In this document: positions 6,187 through 13,373 of the stretch, piece after piece
How the letters are laid out: every line of letters starts with the position of its first letter
Position numbering within the stretch: the first letter of the stretch is position 1
Assembly (NCBI GenBank): GCA_029821455.1
Contig: JALGTI010000037.1
Span: 1-15,266 of the forward strand
Length of the DNA: 15,266 nucleotides
Reading direction: 5' to 3'
DNA from: Candidatus Zipacnadia bacterium
GTDB lineage: Bacteria > Armatimonadota > Zipacnadia > Zipacnadales > Zipacnadaceae
Program-made: the position numbers and the translations under genes
Notes under the pieces: model-generated
What the model was told of the DNA's origin: nothing
What the model saw: the letters and a program-made list of their open reading frames with translations, nothing else
Databases searched by the model: none

Positions 6187-6394
6187 AGTGCAATCTCCCT
6201 TTCTTGACCACACTTACCAACAGCGGCTATGTTAGCCTAGTTGGCACAATTGGGCAAGGCAAAATGGCAATGCAGTAAGAGAGACGTCTGCGCAATATTG
6301 TGGGCGAGAGGTCACGCGCGCAAAAGCGGCGAAAACATCCTAGACCGAGTCTACCTCCGGCCCAATGCAAGGCCTCCACTGGGAGGCAAGGCAG

Positions 6395-7324
6395 ATGAAG
6401 CATTCGGAGTCATCACAAGCGCCGAAGAATAATGCCGCCGGCCAGTCGCTGAATGTCATAGCAAAACTGCCTGGCTTATTCAGATTTGCTATCGGGTGGT
6501 CGAGGCAGGGCCTGCCTGGCGACTGGCAACTGTGGCGATTTGCCTGCAAATGCTGCGGCTATGGTAAAGCATTCGACACGCAGTTGCACTATGGCGCCAA
6601 GGTGCGCGTTGACCTGTCCGATCCGATGTGCCGCTATCCACTGGTCTTCGGGGGTATGAAAGAGCCCACGCTGCTGAAGGCCATCTATGCCAGCCTCTCG
6701 GATGGCGACATCTTTGTTGATGTGGGCGCAAACTTCGGCTACTACACACTGCTGGCAGCAGAGATTGTGGGAACTTCGGGCCGAGTGCTGGCATTTGAGC
6801 CCCACCCGCACGTGGCCGAGTGGCTCGGCCAGAACGTGAGCCTGAATCGCTTTGACAATGTCGAGGTCTACGCGCTCGCCCTGGGCGACCATACAGGGAT
6901 AACTGATCTGTACACGCCTATTGGCGAACAGTCCGGCCTGGCAACCCTGCAGCCCTCCGGCCGATTGCCAGACAAGATGCGGACAAGACGAGTACAAGTG
7001 CAGATGAATACTATGGACAATGCCTGTACCGATTATCTTCACAGGATAACTGCCATAAAGATTGATGCTGAGGGGTACGAAGTCCCCATATTGACGGGCG
7101 CAGAACAGATCCTGTCCTCAAGTGCGGCACCGACCGTCTTTTGTGAGACTGATGCTGAATCAGCCGGCAAGGTCGTCAGTATACTGTCACGACACGGCTA
7201 TGTGGTGCACAGATTCGATCACGAGGCACTGGTGGCTGTGGATGAATCCGTACAGATCTCTGGTCAGGAAACGCTCTGCGGCCTGCTGCCCGGTGTCCAC
7301 GAGCCGCCGCTGCTGATAGTGTGA
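6395..7324 (+). CDS. FkbM-family SAM-dependent methyltransferase
   Basis: The 309-residue protein is a class I methyltransferase of the FkbM type, which usually O-methylates sugars or polyketide hydroxyls. The SAM-binding motif I is FVDVGANFGYYTLLAA (about residues 107-122), followed by the acidic end of strand 2 in VLAFEPHPH, the DNVEVYALALGD segment, and the family hallmark KIDAEGYEVPIL (222-233). About 90 residues precede the domain and include a Cys-rich FACKCCGYGK stretch (49-58). I start at ATG 6395 because GGGAGG lies 8 bases upstream; an in-frame ATG at 6365 has no such site. The cupin gene follows after 28 bases on the same strand, so the two are probably co-transcribed. No glycan or polyketide cluster is beside it, except the glycosyltransferase at the far end of the window. 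Confidence 0.88.
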   Translation: MKHSESSQAPKNNAAGQSLNVIAKLPGLFRFAIGWSRQGLPGDWQLWRFACKCCGYGKAFDTQLHYGAKVRVDLSDPMCRYPLVFGGMKEPTLLKAIYASLSDGDIFVDVGANFGYYTLLAAEIVGTSGRVLAFEPHPHVAEWLGQNVSLNRFDNVEVYALALGDHTGITDLYTPIGEQSGLATLQPSGRLPDKMRTRRVQVQMNTMDNACTDYLHRITAIKIDAEGYEVPILTGAEQILSSSAAPTVFCETDAESAGKVVSILSRHGYVVHRFDHEALVAVDESVQISGQETLCGLLPGVHEPPLLIV

Positions 7325-7352
7325 CGTAAGCTGTGTCCGGAGGTGATGCGGT

Positions 7353-7706
7353 TTGTCAGAGAACTTTGCCAGACCACTGGTCTTCCGTCGTGATGACATT
7401 GAACTGGAGCGTTCCATCTGTGGGTTTCGCCAGCGGATGGCCAGGGCCGAGGATGGGGTGCCGGCCAGCCTCACCTACCTGGCCGTCAGCGAGGCCGAAT
7501 GCCACTACCACAAGCACACGACCGAGTATTACTACGTGCTGGAGGGTGAGGGGACGCTGAAGCTGGATGACGAGGTGTCTGAGCTCCGGCCCCACACTCT
7601 GGTCTGCATCCCGCCTGGGGTCAAACACGAGGCTGAGGGTGACGTGAAGGTGCTGGTCATCGGCATCCCGCCGTTCAGCCCGGATGACCAGTATATGGAT
7701 GAATAG
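7353..7706 (+). CDS. Small single-domain cupin protein
   Basis: The 117-residue protein is one cupin beta-barrel. Cupin motif 1 fits the consensus spacing exactly: His51-x-His53-x4-Glu58-x6-Gly65 in CHYHKHTTEYYYVLEGEG. Motif 2 is present as IPPGVKHEAEG (His92), giving a complete 3-His/1-Glu metal site. Such cupins act as sugar isomerases or epimerases, small dioxygenases, or ligand-binding proteins. The start is TTG at 7353, supported by an almost perfect ribosome-binding site GGAGGTGAT (7339-7347); the ATG at 7345 is in another frame and soon hits a stop. It follows the FkbM gene by 28 bases. Its stop codon is directly followed by the flank of a palindromic repeat. Function beyond metal binding is unknown. 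Confidence 0.85.
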   Translation: MSENFARPLVFRRDDIELERSICGFRQRMARAEDGVPASLTYLAVSEAECHYHKHTTEYYYVLEGEGTLKLDDEVSELRPHTLVCIPPGVKHEAEGDVKVLVIGIPPFSPDDQYMDE

Positions 7707-7718
7707 CCTACCCTCTGG

Positions 7719-7740
7719 CCCCCTCCCTGCAGGGAGGGGG
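7719..7740. repeat. G/C-rich palindromic repeat, copy 3
   Basis: A perfect 10-base inverted repeat, CCCCCTCCCT-GC-AGGGAGGGGG, preceded by CCTACCCTCTGG. It begins immediately after the cupin stop codon and lies between convergent genes (cupin + and rhomboid -), where it could act as a two-way transcription barrier. Confidence 0.75.
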
Positions 7741-7766
7741 AACGGGGATGGGTTGGTGGTCTCGCC

Positions 7767-8510
7767 TCAGTCCAGAAAGCGGATATCTACCACCCGGGGG
7801 TCGGGCCTGCGTCGGCGCGGGGTCCAGCAGAAATACTGGCACAGCAGATAGCCGGCGATGAAGCCACCGACGTGTGCCCCGTAGGCCGTTCCGCCGGCCC
7901 CGAAGGGGCTTATCACCATATAGAACAACTGGAAGATGAACCACATAATGATGAAGGCACCGGCTGGAATCTGTACGACCGTGATGAAGAAGAAGAATAT
8001 GAGGGTGCGGACATAAGCCCCCTTGAATAGCCGATAGTAGGCAGCGAGGACGCCAGAGATTGCGCCGCTGGCTCCCACCAGGCCGACGCCAAGCTGGGAC
8101 GGGCCGCCCTCAACCTGGGGCTGGAGCGACAGGAGGTCTCCCATCCCTGCCAGCAGGCTGTGGGCGACCGTAGCTACCGCACCACAGACCAGGTAGAAGA
8201 TCAGGTATTTGAGATGCCCCATCCGGTCCTCGACGTTGTCCCCGAAGACCCATAGGAACAGCATATTGAAGCCAATATGCATCAGGCCTCCGTGCATGAA
8301 CATCGAGGCGAGGATGGTGGCGCCAATGGTGTACACGCCCAGCTCGTGCCAGCCGTCCACTGAGAACAGGTAGATGGGCTTGAAGATCCAGCGCTCAGTA
8401 AAGCCTTGCTGGGTCACTTGCAGGAGAAAGACTACCACACAGGCAACGATGATGGAGACGTTGACCACCGGGAAGCGTCGCGAGCGGATGTTGTCACTGA
8501 AAGGGATCAT
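7767..8510 (-). CDS. Rhomboid-family intramembrane serine protease
   Basis: The 247-residue inner-membrane protein has about six hydrophobic segments, beginning with VVNVSIIVACVVVFLLQV. All rhomboid catalytic markers are there: the MHGGLMHIGFN segment with His78 and Asn82 for the oxyanion hole, the nucleophile Ser149 in GASGAISG, and the general base His213 in GAHVGGFIAGYLL. Rhomboids cut transmembrane segments of other membrane proteins. The N-terminus MIPFSDNIRSRRFPVVN is typical of the family branch often annotated simply as rhomboid family intramembrane serine protease. A short basic tail (PRRRRPDPR) follows the last segment. The ATG at 8510 lacks a clear Shine-Dalgarno sequence, unlike most genes here, so its translation may be weak or leaderless. 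Substrate unknown. Confidence 0.93.
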   Translation of the reverse strand: MIPFSDNIRSRRFPVVNVSIIVACVVVFLLQVTQQGFTERWIFKPIYLFSVDGWHELGVYTIGATILASMFMHGGLMHIGFNMLFLWVFGDNVEDRMGHLKYLIFYLVCGAVATVAHSLLAGMGDLLSLQPQVEGGPSQLGVGLVGASGAISGVLAAYYRLFKGAYVRTLIFFFFITVVQIPAGAFIIMWFIFQLFYMVISPFGAGGTAYGAHVGGFIAGYLLCQYFCWTPRRRRPDPRVVDIRFLD

Positions 8511-8602
8511 TAGTTTGGGTTCTGGTCGAGCCTTAGATAACGCACACGGAACGCGACCCGTCCCTACGCCGCGTGCCTTATCAGCTTCTCACTACCGCTC
8601 GA

Positions 8603-9427
8603 CTACTTGAGGCTCTCCAGGAGATCGCGGCCCCGCAGGATATCCCCAATGCGGTCATCACCGGACTCCCGCTCGATGATAATCGGCCCGCTGAAGCCAA
8701 TCGCCTTGAGAGTGGCCACAAACTCCGGGATGTTCACCTGGCCCTCCCCCAGCGGCATCTCCGTGCCCAGTTGCCCCGCCTCGGTGGGCCAGATGCCGTC
8801 CTTGGCATGGCAGGAGATGACATACTCCCCCAGCAGCCTCAAAGCCGCGTTGGGGTCGCTCTTGCCGTAGAGAATCAGATTGGCCGGGTCGAAGTTTATC
8901 TTGATGTTGGGCCGGTCGAGTTCGTGAATGAAGTGCAGCAGTTCCTTAGCCTTCTCCTGACCGGTCTCCAGCCCCACGTACAGACCTTTGGCGGCCGCAG
9001 CGTCCGCGACCTGGCCCATCGCATCCAGCATCTGCTTGTGGATGGGGTCCTCAGGGTCCGCTGGCAAGAAACCCATGTGGATCAGGATCCCCTGCATCTC
9101 GGCTGCTTCCGCGAAGTCAATAGCCTTCATCGTGATGTCTAGACGCTCTTGGAGCTTATCGGGGAATGTAAACCCCACCGTGTTCCTGACATCGGCCATC
9201 GAGGCATAGCTTTCCCCCGGATAGCCCACGAACAACGAGATAATCTCTACAGCCGCCTCCTGAGCGGCTGCCCTCAGCTTGGCCGCGTTCTCGGAGGTGT
9301 AGAACTCCGGCGGCTGCGGCCCAAGCTGAGTGACATGGAATCCCAGCTCCTGCAGCCTCTTGAGGGCCTCAAAGGGGTCCTCAATACCCGGCGAGCAGAG
9401 AAACACTCCCACTTCCATTGGCCGCAT
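8603..9427 (-). CDS. Sugar phosphate isomerase/epimerase-type TIM-barrel protein
   Basis: The 274-residue protein belongs to the xylose-isomerase-like TIM-barrel (AP endonuclease 2) superfamily. The four conserved metal and catalytic positions of this fold are visible: Glu154 in VGLETGQE, Asp180 in INFDPANLILYG, His207 in ISCHAKDG and Glu252 in IIIERESG. A further conserved His117 is in ILIHMGF. Members include ketose 3-epimerases, hydroxypyruvate isomerase, IolE and IolI. The residues fit a divalent-metal enzyme that epimerises or isomerises a keto-sugar. I start at ATG 9427, 10 bases after GGGAGG. Longer in-frame extension upstream would run across the divergent promoter region. It is divergently oriented to the C45-like gene, 131 bases apart, so they may share regulation. 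Together with the oxidoreductase and aldolase it fits sugar catabolism; exact substrate not readable. Confidence 0.88.
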   Translation of the reverse strand: MRPMEVGVFLCSPGIEDPFEALKRLQELGFHVTQLGPQPPEFYTSENAAKLRAAAQEAAVEIISLFVGYPGESYASMADVRNTVGFTFPDKLQERLDITMKAIDFAEAAEMQGILIHMGFLPADPEDPIHKQMLDAMGQVADAAAAKGLYVGLETGQEKAKELLHFIHELDRPNIKINFDPANLILYGKSDPNAALRLLGEYVISCHAKDGIWPTEAGQLGTEMPLGEGQVNIPEFVATLKAIGFSGPIIIERESGDDRIGDILRGRDLLESLK

Positions 9428-9529
9428 ATCAATCAGGCCTCCCTGTGTACGGCAGTATTGGCAAAGCTGTCGCTGTGGGAAGGAGATTTCGCTGCGGCGG
9501 TCAAACTTCCTGCCAACGGCGGAAGAAGT

Positions 9530-9535
9530 TACAAT
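9530..9535 (+). promoter_or_regulatory. Possible -10 box of the C45-like gene
   Basis: TACAAT matches 5 of 6 positions of the -10 consensus and lies 24 bases before the ATG. The hexamer 17 bases upstream (TTCCTG, 9507-9512) is a poor -35 box, so this promoter would be weak or activator-dependent. Confidence 0.4.
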
Positions 9536-9558
9536 GTTTTGCTGATCGGAGGATAACA

Positions 9559-10581
9559 ATGAGCGATTTGACCGTGGAGCTCAGCGGCAGCTATCGCGAG
9601 CAGGGCCGCCAGCATGGCGAGGCTCTCGCGCAGATTATCCAGGAGATCGTCGAGGAGACGGTAACTTGGGACAAGTATGAGAAGATGGACCGTGTCGAGT
9701 GGGTCATGGAGCTGCTGCAGGCTAATCTGCAGCATTTGGCCCCAGGAGTGCTGGACGAAATGCACGGCATTGCAGAGGGTAGCGGAGTCGAGTTCCGTGA
9801 CATCCTGGGTCTCAATGTCGTCGCCGACATCGGGCAGGCACAGAAGTTCTGTACTGCTATGGGCTGGGCAGATACTCCTGATGGCCCTATCATCGGGAAG
9901 ACCAATGACATCGGCCAGAATAAGGAGAAGTACCATCACCCGTTCCGCCGCAAGAGTGGAGATGGACTGCCGGCGATCTGGGCCACCTGGCCGGGCACTG
10001 TGTGGACGAACTGCTTTGTCAATGCCGAAGGCCTCGCGTTTGGCGGTGCCAGCCTGGGAATGGAGGCACGCAATGAGGCCGGCATCTCCTCTAACTGCAT
10101 GCTGCGCGTCATTATGGACCGGTGTGGCACCGTGGACAAGATGATAGCCTTGTGCGAGGAGATTCCGGTGATGCACCATCCAGCCCACAATGTCTACTGT
10201 GACACGCAGGGCAATCTAGTGACGGTCGAGTTGACCCCTGAGGGCACGTATGTTTGCCAGGGACCGGGACAGTCCTACACCAGGGCCACCAACCACTTCT
10301 GCCCCGGACCGTACGAAGGCCGTAATAGCGGCGAGCAACGGCATATCGAAAACAGCAAGCGGCGGTTTGCTAACCTCCAGCGTCTGGCCGAAAGCCTCCC
10401 GCATACCGTGGAAAGTATGCTGCAAGTGGTGCAAGACCACGCCGAGGAGGGGCAGATCTGCCAGCACGGTAATGCCGATATGTGGAGTTCGACCGCGTAT
10501 ATTGCGATCCCCTCACAACGGCGGATGCTCATCGGCCGGGGACAGCCGTGTGAGGCTGAGTTCTTCGAACTGGCCCTCTGA
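9559..10581 (+). CDS. C45-type Ntn-hydrolase / acyl-CoA:6-APA acyltransferase-like protein
   Basis: The 340-residue protein matches the C45 peptidase family, whose best known member is acyl-coenzyme A:6-aminopenicillanic acid acyltransferase of penicillin producers. The N-terminal half has the family pattern LSGSYREQGRQHGEAL (8-23), then APGVLDEMHGIAEGSG (61-76) and DILGLN. The expected self-cleavage site precedes Cys98 in QKFCTAMGWADT, followed by DGPIIGKTND, where Asn and Asp match the conserved GxNxD position. These are autocatalytically processed Ntn hydrolases with the new N-terminal Cys as nucleophile. Bacterial members are common, and their amide substrates are mostly unknown. No signal peptide is seen, so it is probably cytoplasmic. 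The ATG at 9559 has GGAGG 7 bases upstream. The thioredoxin-like gene follows 43 bases later on the same strand. Confidence 0.85.
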   Translation: MSDLTVELSGSYREQGRQHGEALAQIIQEIVEETVTWDKYEKMDRVEWVMELLQANLQHLAPGVLDEMHGIAEGSGVEFRDILGLNVVADIGQAQKFCTAMGWADTPDGPIIGKTNDIGQNKEKYHHPFRRKSGDGLPAIWATWPGTVWTNCFVNAEGLAFGGASLGMEARNEAGISSNCMLRVIMDRCGTVDKMIALCEEIPVMHHPAHNVYCDTQGNLVTVELTPEGTYVCQGPGQSYTRATNHFCPGPYEGRNSGEQRHIENSKRRFANLQRLAESLPHTVESMLQVVQDHAEEGQICQHGNADMWSSTAYIAIPSQRRMLIGRGQPCEAEFFELAL

Positions 10582-10624
10582 TCACCGCACGCGTCGAGGC
10601 ACCGTGGGCCGAGAGGAGTGACGT

Positions 10625-11155
10625 ATGATGTCACGAATTGCCAAGCTAGGTGTCGTGCTTGGGGTATTGATGGTTATAGCTGCCGTCGTGTACTGGCAGG
10701 TGGGCTGGCCGGTTGTCGAACAGCCTCCGGCGCCGCCGCCGGCTGCCGAACACCCCACCATCAACTGGGCGGAACTGCCCGAATCTATGGGCCCGGCGGA
10801 CGCCCCGGTCGCGCTGACCGTGTTCTATTCAAAGGCTACCTGCTTTGCCGGGGCGACAGTGGAGATGGGGCTAAAAGTCGCGGAAAAGTATCCTGAACAG
10901 GTGCAGGTGAGATTCCTGGACATGGCGGCTCCGGAGACGCAGGAGTTAGCCCAGGAGTGCGGCATAGTTCTGCTCAATGCCATGGCGGTGAACGGCAAAT
11001 GTCATTTCACCCTCGCAGGCGAGGAGGGGGAGCGGTCAGTATCACTAGAGGGGCCGGTAATGGCCTCTGGCACGGCTCCGGTGGGGGGATACTGCGAGGG
11101 CGATGTGATCGAATGCATTGAAGTAGAACTGGAAATGGAAGAAAAGGCACCATGA
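10625..11155 (+). CDS. Membrane-anchored thioredoxin-like protein of unusual type
   Basis: The 176-residue protein starts with a single transmembrane anchor (LGVVLGVLMVIAAVVYW), a Pro/Ala-rich linker, then a domain with the secondary-structure order of a thioredoxin fold: VALTVFYSKATCFAG, a helix (TVEMGLKVAEKYPE), strand VQVRFLDM, helix, and LLNAMAVNGKCHFTLAG in place of the usual cis-Pro strand. The active-site region reads CFAG, so the second Cys of CxxC is missing, as is the cis-proline. Three further cysteines (KC, YC, EC) lie in the C-terminal third, which could take over the redox partner role or bind metal. GAGGAG at 10612-10617 precedes ATG 10625; ATG 10628 is possible too. It faces a TlpA/polyferredoxin operon, so a role in extracytoplasmic thiol chemistry is plausible but unproven. 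Disulfide exchange cannot be assumed. Confidence 0.65.
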   Translation: MMSRIAKLGVVLGVLMVIAAVVYWQVGWPVVEQPPAPPPAAEHPTINWAELPESMGPADAPVALTVFYSKATCFAGATVEMGLKVAEKYPEQVQVRFLDMAAPETQELAQECGIVLLNAMAVNGKCHFTLAGEEGERSVSLEGPVMASGTAPVGGYCEGDVIECIEVELEMEEKAP

Positions 11156-11253
11156 GGAGGTCCGCCATCATTGCCCTTGCATGAGAATCTGGAGGCGTTG
11201 GCAGTATCTGTGAGGGCGCGGTTTGTCACGCCCATCTATGCCAGGAGAAAACA

Positions 11254-11273
11254 GGGCGCGATAAATCGCGCCC
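11254..11273. repeat. Palindrome between convergent genes, possible two-way terminator
   Basis: GGGCGCGAT-AA-ATCGCGCCC is a perfect inverted repeat with 9-base arms. Read on the minus strand it is preceded by GTAGGG, a form often seen in dispersed palindromic repeats of environmental bacteria. The polyferredoxin stop codon TAG overlaps that flank, so the repeat abuts the gene end. It lies about 100 bases after the thioredoxin-like gene and may stop transcription from both sides, although T runs are lacking. Confidence 0.65.
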
Positions 11274-12785
11274 CTACTTACTCCGGCTATCGAGACGGTT
11301 CACCACAATCGCCGCCTCTGGCTCGACCGGACACACATTCTCACACGTGCCGCAGCCGGTGCACTTGTCTGCCACAACGTGTGGGCGCTTGAGACGCCGG
11401 GGCCCGTGCAGTTGCATCTCGATGGCATCATAGGGACACTGCTCATCACAGACGAGGCAAAGCCGGTAGTCCTTGCCCGGTTGCCAGGCCAGGCACTTAT
11501 TCTCGTCAATGGTGGCCAGGCCGATCTTGATGTCGTTCTTCTTCTCTTGCAAAGCGAAGGGGATCAGCGCGCCGCTGGGACAGACATCGCCGCATACAGT
11601 GCATTTCTCCGTGCACTCACCGATACGGGGCACCAGAATTGGGGTGAAGACGCCATCCAGTCCTGCTTGTGCCACTGCTGGCTGCAAGCCGCCCGTCGGG
11701 CAGGCACGCATGCATTCCCCACAGCGCAAGCACAGGTCACAGAACTCCTCCTCGGTCATAGCGCGGATCCCGCCCGGTCCGCGCACAATGGCCCCTGGTG
11801 GCCGAAGCAGCCTGGGGTTCAGTCCTGGGCGGTGCCCGTGAAACTTCGCGACAATTGCATAAGCCAGGCCCGCGCCCACTCCAGCCAACAGCTGCCGCTT
11901 TTCGATATCAGTAGCTGCGTCTGCTCCGTGCTTCATCCTCAGACTCAGGCCAATGCGGTTGACACCAGGCTGTGGGCAGACCATACAGTTGTAGCACAGG
12001 ATGCACTCCGGTGTGCGCGTGACCTCAGGGCTATCCGCGGGAATTGCGCCCATCTTGCATTCCCGCTCGCAGCGGCGGCAGTGGATGCAGCCCTCTGCGA
12101 CCTGCCGCTTCCAGAAGCCGAAGCGTCCCACCAGCGCCAGCAGCGCCCCCAGTGGGCACAGGTTGCGGCACCAGTAGCGGCGGCTCAGTGCCCCGAGCGC
12201 AATAAGGGCAATGAACATAACGGCCACTGCGATGCTCAGCGAGAAGCCAACCGGCTGGACCGGATAGGCACGTACTCCCAAGGCCAGCAGAGCTTCACGC
12301 CCGTGTATCACACCCAGATTATAGGCCCCCACTGCCAGGGGATAGAGCACCACGGCGAAAAAGCGTGTCAGCAGCGGGATCGGGTCGAGCAGCCAGGCGA
12401 TCTGCTTGCTAAACAGAGCCGCCACCAGGACGGCGGCGAGGATATAGTACTTCAGTTGAGGTAATTGCCCGCGATCCTTGCATTGCTTGCGGAACAGTAT
12501 CTTATCGGTGATGTCCAGGCAGGTGCCCAGCGGGCAGATCCACCCACACCAAAAGCGCCCTAGCAAGACCGTCGCTACTAGTATCACGATGGCCGGGTAG
12601 AAGTGGGAAAGCGCGCGGGAGCCGCTAGCCAGGACCGAGGTCAACATGGCTAGTGGATCGGCCTTCAAGAACCCCGCCGCCGTTGGCCGCACGCTGCCTG
12701 GGTGCCACGTCGCCTGCCACAGCAGCACGACAAATAGCACCAGGAACGCAATCTGCACGACCCGCCTGAGTTGCCGTACCCACAT
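11274..12785 (-). CDS. NapH/NapG-like polyferredoxin membrane protein (fusion architecture)
   Basis: The 503-residue protein looks like a NapH-type membrane ferredoxin joined to a NapG/MauM-type ferredoxin. The first half has several membrane helices and the paired NapH signatures RFWCGWICPLGTCLD (78-91) and RYWCRNLCPLGALL (203-216), then two cysteine clusters (233-243, without the usual final Pro, and 261-270). At 294-313 IEKRQLLAGVGAGLAYAIVA resembles a decayed Tat-type signal of NapG, now internal. The second half holds four more Cys clusters: CxxCxxCxxxCP near 352-362, 391-402, 431-450 and 475-485. Such proteins carry electrons between the quinone pool and periplasmic or membrane enzymes. 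It follows the TlpA gene by 24 bases on the same strand. A weak GGAG lies about 13 bases before the ATG. Partner enzyme unknown; a molybdopterin-enzyme relic lies nearby. Confidence 0.85.
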   Translation of the reverse strand: MWVRQLRRVVQIAFLVLFVVLLWQATWHPGSVRPTAAGFLKADPLAMLTSVLASGSRALSHFYPAIVILVATVLLGRFWCGWICPLGTCLDITDKILFRKQCKDRGQLPQLKYYILAAVLVAALFSKQIAWLLDPIPLLTRFFAVVLYPLAVGAYNLGVIHGREALLALGVRAYPVQPVGFSLSIAVAVMFIALIALGALSRRYWCRNLCPLGALLALVGRFGFWKRQVAEGCIHCRRCERECKMGAIPADSPEVTRTPECILCYNCMVCPQPGVNRIGLSLRMKHGADAATDIEKRQLLAGVGAGLAYAIVAKFHGHRPGLNPRLLRPPGAIVRGPGGIRAMTEEEFCDLCLRCGECMRACPTGGLQPAVAQAGLDGVFTPILVPRIGECTEKCTVCGDVCPSGALIPFALQEKKNDIKIGLATIDENKCLAWQPGKDYRLCLVCDEQCPYDAIEMQLHGPRRLKRPHVVADKCTGCGTCENVCPVEPEAAIVVNRLDSRSK

Positions 12786-12809
12786 TCTGTGAGATCAACT
12801 CCAGCCAGC

Positions 12810-13373
12810 TTAGCCACCCTCGGCCAATAGCTTCTTGATTGCGGCCTCCAGTTCCGCCACCTTACCGGCAGGCCCGAAATCATACCGCAGTACGCCCTGA
12901 CGGTCTATCACCTTCGTTGCCGGTATTGAGTAGCTCGACTTGCCACCCCAGAAGGCGTTATCGGTCACATCCGACTTCATTACAAATGGCATCGTCAGTT
13001 CGGGATGTTCGAGCTTGAGCCAGCCCCTGACCGTAGCGGCATCGTCGTCAGAGGATACCACCAATAGCTCGACTCCCTCGTCTCGGTACTGCTGCCACAG
13101 CGGTTGGTACTGGAGCAGCTTGGGGATGCAGGGCTCGCACCAGGTCGCCCAGAAGTCCACTACCAGAATCTTGCCGGCATAGTCTGATTTCTGGATGGTG
13201 TTGCCCTCGACATCGGCAAGTTCGAAGTCTGGAATTGCCTCCCCGATCTCTCCTTTTTCGCCGGACGGCTCCACCACTGGGCGCACAGGCGTAGGCGTGG
13301 ATGTCTCATCCATCTGGGGCTGGCAGCCCAGTGTCAGGACAGCAAGCAAGCCTACCACAGTCACGTATCTCAT
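12810..13373 (-). CDS. TlpA/ResA-like lipoprotein thioredoxin
   Basis: The 187-residue protein has a lipoprotein signal: a short hydrophobic stretch ending in the lipobox LTLGC with Cys17 as the lipidation site, followed by a Thr/Pro-rich linker. The rest is a TlpA/AhpC-TSA-type thioredoxin domain with the active site FWATWCEPC (Cys79, Cys82), a SIPATKVID strand bearing cis-Pro151, and the typical PDFELADVEGNTIQKSDYAGK opening. It is expected to be anchored on the outer face of the cytoplasmic membrane and to reduce disulfides, for example in cytochrome c maturation or repair of periplasmic proteins. The ATG at 13373 has GGAG 8 bases upstream. The polyferredoxin gene follows 24 bases downstream, so the two probably form an operon. 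All key residues are intact. Confidence 0.92.
   Translation of the reverse strand: MRYVTVVGLLAVLTLGCQPQMDETSTPTPVRPVVEPSGEKGEIGEAIPDFELADVEGNTIQKSDYAGKILVVDFWATWCEPCIPKLLQYQPLWQQYRDEGVELLVVSSDDDAATVRGWLKLEHPELTMPFVMKSDVTDNAFWGGKSSYSIPATKVIDRQGVLRYDFGPAGKVAELEAAIKKLLAEGG

Noticed and set aside
9418..9558. A 47-residue N-terminal extension of the C45-like protein
   Set aside because: The extension crosses the divergent promoter region, is Arg/Cys-rich without family similarity, and the ATG at 9559 has its own GGAGG site and begins the conserved sequence.
11379..12464. A 361-codon plus-strand frame opposite the polyferredoxin gene
   Set aside because: The minus strand carries six regular cysteine clusters and membrane helices; the plus-strand product has no such pattern and is a shadow.
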